Of a stretch of 6,472 bases of DNA, positions 1 through 5,685 are shown piece by piece. The stretch comes from Faecousia sp. Its GTDB lineage: Bacteria; Bacillota; Clostridia; Oscillospirales; Oscillospiraceae. The stretch is from NCBI GenBank assembly GCA_029258495.1, contig JARHYV010000167.1, positions 1-6,472 of the forward strand. Reading direction: 5' to 3'. The notes below the pieces were generated by a model, which had not been told where the DNA came from, ran no database searches, and worked only from the letters and a program-made list of their open reading frames with translations. A program made the translations under genes and the position numbers. Position 1 is the first letter of the stretch. The number at the start of each line of letters is the position of its first letter.

Positions 1-75
1 AGCATGAACATTGATGCAGTGTGTACAGACGGCAGTGTGGTGCGTATCTTTGAAAAGGGTAACTGGGCATTCTGA
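1..75 (+). CDS. 3' end of an unidentified upstream gene (partial)
   Basis: A reading frame is open from the first base and stops at TGA 73-75. It gives the last 24 residues of a protein, ending in IFEKGNWAF. The stop lies 37 bases before the -35 of the rpmE promoter. The codons look like those of the neighbouring genes, and no other frame is a better candidate. The fragment is too short to assign a family. No hairpin terminator is visible between this stop and the next promoter, so transcription could read into rpmE. Confidence 0.55.
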   Translation, partial: SMNIDAVCTDGSVVRIFEKGNWAF

Positions 76-90
76 TCCTTTTGGTAAAAT

Positions 91-109
91 TAGAAAAAAA
101 TCAAAAAAA
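91..109 (+). promoter_or_regulatory. A-rich tract upstream of the rpmE promoter (UP-element-like)
   Basis: Two runs of seven A residues (94-100 and 103-109) lie directly upstream of the -35 hexamer at 113. Such A-tracts at about -40 to -60 are typical contact sites for the RNA polymerase alpha C-terminal domain at strong ribosomal promoters. The composition is seen in the sequence; the role is inferred. Confidence 0.45.
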
Positions 110-112
110 CGC

Positions 113-141
113 TTGCATTCTATCTAAGAATGTGTTATGAT
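113..141 (+). promoter_or_regulatory. Promoter of rpmE (extended -10)
   Basis: The -35 is TTGCAT (113-118), followed by a 17-bp spacer and the -10 TATGAT (136-141). TGT (133-135) directly before the -10 forms an extended -10 element. The expected transcription start is near 147-150, about 60 bases before the rpmE start codon. This matches the housekeeping sigma-A consensus well. Confidence 0.85.
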
Positions 142-146
142 AGCTG

Positions 147-209
147 AGCGATTGAAATTGCTGAGGGCGATTATGCCCTTTTACGAACATTCAGAAAGAG
201 GTGAACAAC
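147..209 (+). promoter_or_regulatory. Structured 5' leader of rpmE, candidate L31 autoregulatory RNA
   Basis: Two small hairpins lie back to back between the predicted transcription start and the ribosome binding site. The first pairs 147-152 with 157-162 around a TGAA loop, with one G-U pair. The second pairs AGGGC (164-168) with GCCCT (175-179) around a 6-base loop and is followed by T residues up to 182. The rpmE Shine-Dalgarno, AGAGGTG, follows at 197-203. Several r-protein genes, including rpmE in some phyla, are controlled by leader RNAs that bind the product protein. The pairing is visible; regulation by L31 is inferred. I could not compare this to a known leader consensus. Confidence 0.4.
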
Positions 210-410
210 ATGAAGGAAGGTATCCATCCCAATTACGAACAGACTACGATTCGCTGCGCTTGTGGCAATGTCTTTACCACTGGTTCCACCAAGAAGGACA
301 TCAAGGTTGAAATCTGCTCTAAGTGCCACCCTTTCTATACCGGCAAGCAGAAGCTGGTTGACACCGGTGGACGTGTTGACCGTTTCAACAAGCGTTTTGG
401 CCTGAAGTAA
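210..410 (+). CDS. rpmE: 50S ribosomal protein L31 (bL31), zinc-binding type
   Basis: This encodes a 66-residue large-subunit ribosomal protein located at the central protuberance, where it helps bridge to the small subunit. The N-terminus MKEGIHPNY is typical of the family. Four cysteines, Cys16, Cys18, Cys36 and Cys39, form the CxC...CxxC zinc site, so this is the zinc-containing form and not the zinc-free paralog made under zinc starvation. The C-terminal VDRFNKRF segment is also characteristic. The start is ATG 210: the in-frame GTG at 201 lies inside the Shine-Dalgarno AGAGGTG (197-203), and the ATG gives the family N-terminus at correct spacing. The gene has its own promoter and terminator and is probably monocistronic. 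Confidence 0.97.
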   Translation: MKEGIHPNYEQTTIRCACGNVFTTGSTKKDIKVEICSKCHPFYTGKQKLVDTGGRVDRFNKRFGLK

Positions 411-415
411 GACCT

Positions 416-449
416 AAAGCCCGCACTGCGATAGTAGTGCGGGCTTTTT
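416..449 (+). terminator. Rho-independent terminator of rpmE
   Basis: A perfect 12-bp stem pairs 416-427 (AAAGCCCGCACT) with 436-447 (AGTGCGGGCTTT) around an 8-base loop. It has a GC-rich core and a T run (445-449), and begins 6 bases after the rpmE stop codon. This is a strong intrinsic terminator that should separate rpmE from hflX. Confidence 0.93.
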
Positions 450-493
450 ATATCTTTTTGACGATTTTTGGCGGTTGATCCGCGAGGTGATAT

Positions 494-1762
494 ATGGAGT
501 TACAATTTGAAGAACATGTTCAGGAGCGTGCGGTACTGGTTGGACTGAATGCGGACTGCTTCAAGGCAGACCAGACTGCAACAGATGAAACACTGGAGGA
601 GTTGGAGGCACTGCTGGAAACGGCGGGGGGGTTCTGCACCGCAAAAGTCCTGCAAAACCGCCATACTCCGGATGCTCACAGCTTTATCGGAGAAGGTAAA
701 GCACAGGAGGTGCGGATGCTCATTGAAGCAACAGCATCTACCATGGCTGTTTTTGATAATGAGCTTTCTGCCGGGCAGATCCGTGCCCTTGAGGAGATCC
801 TGGGTGTGACGGTATTGGATCGAAGTGCATTGATTTTGGATATCTTTGCTCAGCGAGCCAAGACCAGAGAAGGACGACTTCAGGTCGAGCTTGCTCAGTA
901 CAAATATCTGCTGCCCCGATTGTCCGGGATGGGCACCAGTCTGTCCAGACAAGGCGGCGGTATCGGAACCAGAGGCCCCGGCGAAACAAAACTTGAGTCT
1001 GACCGCCGTCACATTCGCGAGCGGATCGCCCGTCTGGAAGGAGAACTGAAACAGGTTCGACAGGTACGGGGTGTCCAGAGAGAACGACGGATGAAGAATT
1101 CTGTACCGGTCGTAGCCATTGTGGGGTATACAAATGCGGGGAAATCCACGCTGCTCAATCAGCTGACCGGTGCAGGGATCCCTGCGAATAACCGTCTGTT
1201 TGATACACTGGATACAACCTCCCGTCAGCTTACGGTGTCGGATAATCTGGATGTGATTTTGTCTGATACGGTTGGATTTATTGCAAAGCTGCCCCATCAT
1301 CTGGTGGATGCATTCCGTGCGACCTTGGAGGAGCTGGAATATGCAGATGTGCTGCTGCATGTGATCGATTCTGCCGATCCCCATCGTCAGGAGCATATTC
1401 AGGTGGTGGAGAAACTGATCGCGCAGCTTGCAAAGGAGGGAACTCCGGTCATCAACTGCTATAACAAGGCAGATCTGGTGGAGCCTACGGATATCCCTAT
1501 CGGGGAAGATGTGGTTGCGATCTCTGCAAAAAGCGGCGGAAATATGAATGGGCTGCTGAAAGCCATAGAGAAGGCTCTGGATCAGGGGCTGCACCATGTC
1601 CGGATCTGCCTTCCGTATGCCATGGGCGGCATGGTGGAAACGCTCCATGATGGGGCTCAGGTGAAAAGCGTTGATTACACGGCAGACGGGATCGAGATCG
1701 AAACCGTGGTGGATGAGATCCTCTATGGCCGTGTGCGAGAATATGTGATTGAGGAGCTGTAA
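494..1762 (+). CDS. hflX: GTPase HflX (ribosome-splitting/rescue factor)
   Basis: This is a 422-residue GTPase, close to the usual HflX length. HflX binds the 50S subunit and splits stalled or hibernating 70S ribosomes under stress. The N-terminal HflX nucleotide-binding domain covers about residues 10-120. The glycine-rich family signature GGGIGTRGPGETKLE is at 154-168 and is followed by an Arg/Glu-rich coiled-coil linker (169-200). The G domain has G1 GYTNAGKST (211-219), G3 DTVGF (258-262), G4 NKAD (324-327) and G5 SAKSG (344-348). The G2/switch I stretch reads FDTLDTTSR (236-244), a variant of the more common ATLDPTTR pattern. The Shine-Dalgarno GAGGTGA (484-490) supports ATG 494. The gene lies just after the rpmE terminator with no clear promoter, and its stop is 5 nt before yigZ, so the two are probably co-translated. 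Confidence 0.96.
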   Translation: MELQFEEHVQERAVLVGLNADCFKADQTATDETLEELEALLETAGGFCTAKVLQNRHTPDAHSFIGEGKAQEVRMLIEATASTMAVFDNELSAGQIRALEEILGVTVLDRSALILDIFAQRAKTREGRLQVELAQYKYLLPRLSGMGTSLSRQGGGIGTRGPGETKLESDRRHIRERIARLEGELKQVRQVRGVQRERRMKNSVPVVAIVGYTNAGKSTLLNQLTGAGIPANNRLFDTLDTTSRQLTVSDNLDVILSDTVGFIAKLPHHLVDAFRATLEELEYADVLLHVIDSADPHRQEHIQVVEKLIAQLAKEGTPVINCYNKADLVEPTDIPIGEDVVAISAKSGGNMNGLLKAIEKALDQGLHHVRICLPYAMGGMVETLHDGAQVKSVDYTADGIEIETVVDEILYGRVREYVIEEL

Positions 1763-1767
1763 AATTC

Positions 1768-2397
1768 ATGGAAGAATATCTGGTGCCGACTGGCTATGGT
1801 GAAGATGAATTTATAGAAAAAAAGTCCCGTTTTATCGGCCGGGTATGGCCGGTAGAAACAGAGCAGGAGGCACTGGATCGCATTCAGGAGATGAAAAAGC
1901 AGCATTACGATGCGACCCACAACTGCTGGGCCTACATCATCAAGGATGGAGCGGTTCGATTTTCTGATGATGGCGAGCCGGGGGGTACAGCAGGAATGCC
2001 CATGATGCAGGTGCTGCAGCGAGAGGGGCTTTCCAATATCGTGTGTGTCGTGACCCGGTATTTCGGGGGCATCCTGTTGGGGGCAGGCGGATTGGTGCGT
2101 GCCTATACAAAGGGTGCCAAGATCGCTGTTGACGCGGCAGGGAAATCCATGAAACGGGTATGGACGGTGCTGTACGTGCCGTGCCCATACAATTTCTATG
2201 AACGGGTCAAGCTCGAGGTTGCTGCGTTTGGCGGGATCATCCGCGATACGCAGTTCACGGCAGAGGTGGAGCTGGAGATCCTTGTGCCACAGGCACAGGG
2301 AGTTCCGTTTTTGGAGCGGCTGATCGATATGTCAGCCGGGACTCTGGAAGGAATGGAGATCGGTCAGGAATATCGGGCGTTCCCGATAACGGAATAA
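1768..2397 (+). CDS. yigZ: YigZ/IMPACT family protein (UPF0029)
   Basis: This is a 209-residue protein, matching bacterial YigZ/YvyE of roughly 200-220 residues. The N-terminal UPF0029/IMPACT domain (about 15-125) contains the near N-terminal KKSRFIG (18-24), the signature SDDGEPGGTAGMPMM (66-80) and the second conserved block TRYFGGILLGAGGL (96-109). The C-terminal part (about 135-205) matches the small DUF1949-type ferredoxin-like domain. The eukaryotic relative IMPACT regulates the translation-control kinase GCN2, but the bacterial function is not settled. A link to translation is only suggested by the neighbouring hflX. ATG 1768 is 5 nt after the hflX stop. Its likely ribosome site GAGGAG (1751-1756) lies inside the end of hflX with a rather long 11-base spacing, which suggests translational coupling. 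Confidence 0.93.
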   Translation: MEEYLVPTGYGEDEFIEKKSRFIGRVWPVETEQEALDRIQEMKKQHYDATHNCWAYIIKDGAVRFSDDGEPGGTAGMPMMQVLQREGLSNIVCVVTRYFGGILLGAGGLVRAYTKGAKIAVDAAGKSMKRVWTVLYVPCPYNFYERVKLEVAAFGGIIRDTQFTAEVELEILVPQAQGVPFLERLIDMSAGTLEGMEIGQEYRAFPITE

Positions 2398-2418
2398 TTA
2401 CATACAGGAGGTATTGTC

Positions 2419-3432
2419 ATGTCAGTTCGTGCGTTTTTGGAACAGCAGGAGCATCTTTACTTGGATCCTAGAGCAGCATTTTCAAACGAAAGCAAAGGCA
2501 GGCCGATACCGGAAGAGGTGTGCGACGACGAAGTCCGCACCTGTTATCAGCGGGATGTTGATCGGATCATCCATTCCAAGGCATTTCGGCGGCTCATGCA
2601 CAAGACGCAGGTGTTTTTGAGTCCGGAGGGTGACCATTATCGAACCAGAATGACCCATACGATCGAGGTCGCGCGGATTGCGCGAACCATCGCCCGAGCC
2701 CTGCGTCTGAACGAAGATCTTACCGAGGCCATCGCAATGGGGCACGATCTGGGGCATACGCCCTTTGGGCATGCAGGAGAATTGGCTCTGACGGAGGCAA
2801 TGGGAGTTCCGTTCCGCCACAATGAGCAGAGCTTACGCGTGGTGGATGTTTTGGAGAAAAACGGAGAAGGTCTGAACCTTTCCGAGGAGGTGCGCATGGG
2901 GATCGTCGGGCACACGGGTGCTTATATCCCCGAAACACTGGAAGGTCAGATCGTGCGCCGCTCGGATCAGATCGCATATGTAAATCACGATATTGATGAT
3001 GCAATGCGTGCCGGGATCCTGACCAATGACGATATCCCGGAGTCCATTTCCCGTCTGCTGGGGTATACCCATAAGAATCGGATCAACACACTGGTGTGCG
3101 ATATGATATCGACCTCCCGAGAAATGGGGGTTCTGTCCATGTCGAAGGACGTGGAAACAGCTCTCAGGGATCTTCGGGCATTTATGTTTGAGCATGTCTA
3201 TCGAAATCCCATTGCTAAGGCACAGGAATGCAAGGCTCGTGATATGCTGCAGCGCCTGTACGAGTATTATGTGGCAAATCCTGACGCACTTCCTCCGGAT
3301 TTTCAGCCGCAGCTCAGCTTTGATGGAATGGAGCGAACCGTTTGCGATTATATTGCAGGCATGACCGATAAATATGCAGTTGATAAATATGCGGAACTTT
3401 TCATCCCGTCGGGGTGGAATGTTCGGGGATAG
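2419..3432 (+). CDS. dgt: Deoxyguanosinetriphosphate triphosphohydrolase-like protein (HD-domain dNTPase)
   Basis: This is a 337-residue enzyme of the short dGTPase-like class. Family members hydrolyse dNTPs to deoxynucleoside plus triphosphate and so adjust the dNTP pool. The HD metal site is complete: His80 in MTHTIEV, His109-Asp110 in the block GHDLGHTPFGHAGE (108-121, with further His113 and His118), and Asp191 in YVNHDIDDAM (187-196). FRHNEQS (132-138), with His134, is a family hallmark near the active site. It is much shorter than E. coli Dgt (about 505 residues), so its substrate preference cannot be read from sequence. AGGAGG (2406-2411) sits 7 bases before ATG 2419. It follows yigZ by 21 bases, and the dnaG operon lies directly downstream, a common clostridial arrangement. 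Its TAG stop (3430-3432) overlaps the spacer of the next promoter. Confidence 0.95.
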   Translation: MSVRAFLEQQEHLYLDPRAAFSNESKGRPIPEEVCDDEVRTCYQRDVDRIIHSKAFRRLMHKTQVFLSPEGDHYRTRMTHTIEVARIARTIARALRLNEDLTEAIAMGHDLGHTPFGHAGELALTEAMGVPFRHNEQSLRVVDVLEKNGEGLNLSEEVRMGIVGHTGAYIPETLEGQIVRRSDQIAYVNHDIDDAMRAGILTNDDIPESISRLLGYTHKNRINTLVCDMISTSREMGVLSMSKDVETALRDLRAFMFEHVYRNPIAKAQECKARDMLQRLYEYYVANPDALPPDFQPQLSFDGMERTVCDYIAGMTDKYAVDKYAELFIPSGWNVRG

Positions 3433-3443
3433 TGTGTTATAAT
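3415..3443 (+). promoter_or_regulatory. Internal extended -10 promoter for the dnaG-sigma operon
   Basis: The consensus -10 TATAAT (3438-3443) is preceded by TGT (3435-3437), giving an extended -10. The best -35 at a 17-bp spacing is TGGAAT (3415-3420), which matches consensus at only three positions. The spacer covers the last dgt codons and its TAG stop. A start near 3449-3451 would leave a leader of about 25 bases before ATG 3475. The -10 region differs at one base from that of rpmE. Confidence 0.7.
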
Positions 3444-3474
3444 AAAGAGAAAAATCATTTGAAGGAGAATCGGG

Positions 3475-3912
3475 ATGAAGAAGAGAACCGTTTGGGCGAC
3501 GGTCATGGCTGCGCTGAGCATACTGGCGGTCATGGTGGCATCAAGCCCTGTTTCTGTGCGAGTGTTTCGGACACAGAGCGGTACAATGGGTGTGTATTCT
3601 TTTTTTCAGTTTATTGAAGATGCACCTGCGGCAATGTGCCTGCTCTATGCCGGAATTTGCAGCGGCATCACGCTGATGATCTCCGTTGCCTATCTGATCA
3701 GGAAAAAAACAGGATGGCTGAAGGGAATTTTGGGTTTCGCCTTCGCATCTGCCACACTGGCGGTACTGCCGCTGCTTATCAGATCTGAGCCGATGGTTCT
3801 GCCCAATATGGCGCATCCGCTTGCAATGACCTGTGTGTGCGTAGTGGCTATTTTGCTGCTGCGCTCACAACGATTTGCATCGGATGAACCCAAGGGCGAA
3901 AGACTGGGATAA
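3475..3912 (+). CDS. Small membrane protein of unknown function
   Basis: I do not recognise a family for this 145-residue protein. It shows four hydrophobic stretches long enough to span the membrane, at about 7-24, 51-75, 82-102 and 112-130. The N-terminus MKKR is positive and the C-terminal tail (131-145) is hydrophilic. By the positive-inside rule the N-terminus, the RKK loop near 76-78 and the C-terminus are probably cytoplasmic. The segment between helices 1 and 2 (about 25-50) would lie outside and contains VRVFRTQSG. No enzymatic motif is visible; the three cysteines fall in helices 2 and 4 (55, 62) and (120, 122 region). AAGGAGA (3462-3468) supports ATG 3475. It is the first gene after the internal promoter and lies 33 bases before dnaG, so it is probably expressed with primase. 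Its role is unknown. Confidence 0.85.
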   Translation: MKKRTVWATVMAALSILAVMVASSPVSVRVFRTQSGTMGVYSFFQFIEDAPAAMCLLYAGICSGITLMISVAYLIRKKTGWLKGILGFAFASATLAVLPLLIRSEPMVLPNMAHPLAMTCVCVVAILLLRSQRFASDEPKGERLG

Positions 3913-3930
3913 GTTTTATTCAAATCATGG

Positions 3931-3948
3931 AAAGGAGTGGTTTCTTTG
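3931..3948 (+). promoter_or_regulatory. Ribosome binding site that fixes the TTG start of dnaG
   Basis: AAAGGAG (3931-3937) is a strong Shine-Dalgarno and ends 8 bases before TTG 3946-3948. The alternative in-frame GTG at 3937 begins on the last G of this motif, so it cannot be served by it. The spacing selects TTG 3946. Confidence 0.8.
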
Positions 3949-5685
3949 GCATTTTCACGGGCGTTCTTGGATGAATTGGAGGCTCGCAATCCAATCGAAG
4001 ATGTCGTCGGACATTATGTGAGCCTGAAACCCCGTGGGTCAAATCTGTTTGGGCTCTGCCCGTTCCATGGTGAAAAGACCGCTTCTTTTTCGGTAGCACC
4101 GGATAAGGGGATCTATTACTGCTTTGGCTGTCACAAGGGCGGCAATGTGTTCAATTTCATGATGGAGATCGAAGGTCTGACCTACCCCGATGCGGTGAGA
4201 GCCCTTGCAAAACGGGTCGGGATGGAAGTGCCGGAGGATGAGCAGTACCAGAGCCGCTATCGCCATCAAGAGCGTCTGTGGGCGCTGAGTAAAGAGGCGG
4301 CCCGGTTCTTTCGGGCGCAGCTGTTCAGTCCGGCCGGTGCACAGGGACTTGCCTATGCCCAGCAGCGCGGTATGCCGAAAGCGACCCTGACAACCTTTGG
4401 CGTGGGATTTGCGCCGAATGCATGGTCGGCACTGACGGATGCCATGCGGAAAAAAGGCTATACCGATCAGGAACTGATTGACTCCGGACTGGTATCGGAA
4501 AAAGGCGGCCGGATCTTTGACCGTTTCCGCAACAGGCTGATGTTTCCCATCATAGATGTGCGGGGGAATGTGATCGGATTTGGCGGACGGGTCATGGATG
4601 ACTCGACTCCGAAGTACCTGAATTCTCCGGAAACAGAGATATTTAATAAGCGAAAGAACCTGTTTGGATTGAATTTGGCGAAGAAATCCAAGTTGGGCTA
4701 TCTGATCCTTGTAGAGGGGTATATGGATGCGGTATCTTTGCATCAGTATGGCTTTGACTGTGCGGTGGCCTCCTTGGGAACCAGTCTGACTGAGGAGCAT
4801 GCGGCACTGCTCAGCCGTTATACGGAACAAGTCATCCTGATCTATGACGGAGATACGGCAGGGCAGCGCGCCACAAAACGCGCGATCCCTATGCTCGAAA
4901 AGGTCGGTCTTCAGGTAAAGGTGCTCCAGATGAAGGGGGCAAAGGATCCGGACGAATTCTTGAAAAAATTCGGTGCAGACAGATTTAAGCTGCTGCTTGA
5001 GGGTGCCTCGAACCGTGTGGAATATCAGCTGAATGCCATCGCAAGAAAATATGACATCCGCGAGGACGATCAACGGGTGAAATTCATTCAGGAATGTGCG
5101 CTGCTGATCAGCGCACTGCCCAGTTCTGTGCAGCAGGAGGTCTATGGCAACCGTGTTGCGGAGGTCGGCGGCATCAGTTTTGAGGCGATGAAGATGGAAA
5201 TTGCCAAGGCGAATAAAAATCGGATCCGTCGAGAGAAGAAGTTACAGGAGAAAAAGGATCTGGCACCTGTGCAGGCGGTTCAGCCCAAAAGCCGCACCAT
5301 CCGATATGACGATGTGAAGTCTGCCATGGCAGAAGAAGGCGTGATCGGACAGGGGCTGCGGGAGCCGGCACTGTTCGACCTGTGCGGTGACTTGAGAGCA
5401 TCGGATTTTTCGTCTTCGCTGTTGGGGCGTGTTTATGAACAGCTGCGGGCTTGCCAGAGCAGAGGGCTGCGAGTGGAGCTGTCTTCTCTGGAGGGCTTTG
5501 AACTGGACGAGATGTCCCATATTGCGGGTATCCTTCAGCGGCAGTCCGGCCCTGTCAATGAGCAGGCAATGAAAGATTATATTGCAACAATTCGTGCAGA
5601 GGCACAGAAACGCGGTGTTCACACGGAAGACGATTTGCTTGCACTGCGCAATAAGTTAAAAGAAAGCAAAGGGTATAAGGTATGA
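3946..5685 (+). CDS. dnaG: DNA primase DnaG
   Basis: DnaG synthesises the RNA primers for replication and works with the replicative helicase at the fork. From TTG 3946 the protein has 579 residues and begins MAFSRAFLDEL, the expected family N-terminus. The N-terminal CHC2 zinc finger uses Cys38, His41, Cys59 and Cys62 (CPFH and CFGC). The basic RFRNRLMFPI segment (193-202) opens the catalytic core. The TOPRIM metal site comprises EGYMDA (257-262), DGDTAG (301-306) and KDPDEF (333-338). A lysine/arginine-rich linker (about 423-437) leads to the C-terminal helicase-binding region (about 455-579). The length is slightly below that of B. subtilis DnaG (603). The gene lies 33 bases after the membrane protein gene and overlaps the next gene by 4 bases (ATGA). 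A low-efficiency TTG start on an essential, low-copy primase could help keep its level down; this is inference. Confidence 0.97.
   Translation: MAFSRAFLDELEARNPIEDVVGHYVSLKPRGSNLFGLCPFHGEKTASFSVAPDKGIYYCFGCHKGGNVFNFMMEIEGLTYPDAVRALAKRVGMEVPEDEQYQSRYRHQERLWALSKEAARFFRAQLFSPAGAQGLAYAQQRGMPKATLTTFGVGFAPNAWSALTDAMRKKGYTDQELIDSGLVSEKGGRIFDRFRNRLMFPIIDVRGNVIGFGGRVMDDSTPKYLNSPETEIFNKRKNLFGLNLAKKSKLGYLILVEGYMDAVSLHQYGFDCAVASLGTSLTEEHAALLSRYTEQVILIYDGDTAGQRATKRAIPMLEKVGLQVKVLQMKGAKDPDEFLKKFGADRFKLLLEGASNRVEYQLNAIARKYDIREDDQRVKFIQECALLISALPSSVQQEVYGNRVAEVGGISFEAMKMEIAKANKNRIRREKKLQEKKDLAPVQAVQPKSRTIRYDDVKSAMAEEGVIGQGLREPALFDLCGDLRASDFSSSLLGRVYEQLRACQSRGLRVELSSLEGFELDEMSHIAGILQRQSGPVNEQAMKDYIATIRAEAQKRGVHTEDDLLALRNKLKESKGYKV

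Noticed and set aside
164..182. Leader hairpin plus T residues as a full intrinsic terminator
   Set aside because: The stem is only 5 bp (plus a possible G-U pair) with a 4-base T run, far weaker than the terminator at 416-449. At most it could be a weak attenuator, so it is listed within the leader only.
201..209. GTG 201 as a start for rpmE (three extra residues)
   Set aside because: The GTG is part of the Shine-Dalgarno AGAGGTG. ATG 210 gives the conserved L31 N-terminus MKEGIHPNY.
458..486. TTGACG (458-463) as the -35 of an hflX promoter
   Set aside because: No -10-like hexamer occurs 16-18 bases downstream; that position is occupied by CGCGAG next to the ribosome binding site.
500..1648. 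A 382-codon open frame on the - strand inside hflX
   Set aside because: It lies wholly opposite a clear HflX gene with all GTPase motifs. Its translation is rich in His, Cys, Arg and Gln with no recognisable domain, and no ribosome site or promoter was seen. It is a codon-usage shadow.
4039..5073. A 344-codon open frame on the - strand inside dnaG
   Set aside because: It is antisense to the zinc-finger and TOPRIM regions of primase and has no recognisable motif or ribosome site. It is a shadow of dnaG codon bias.
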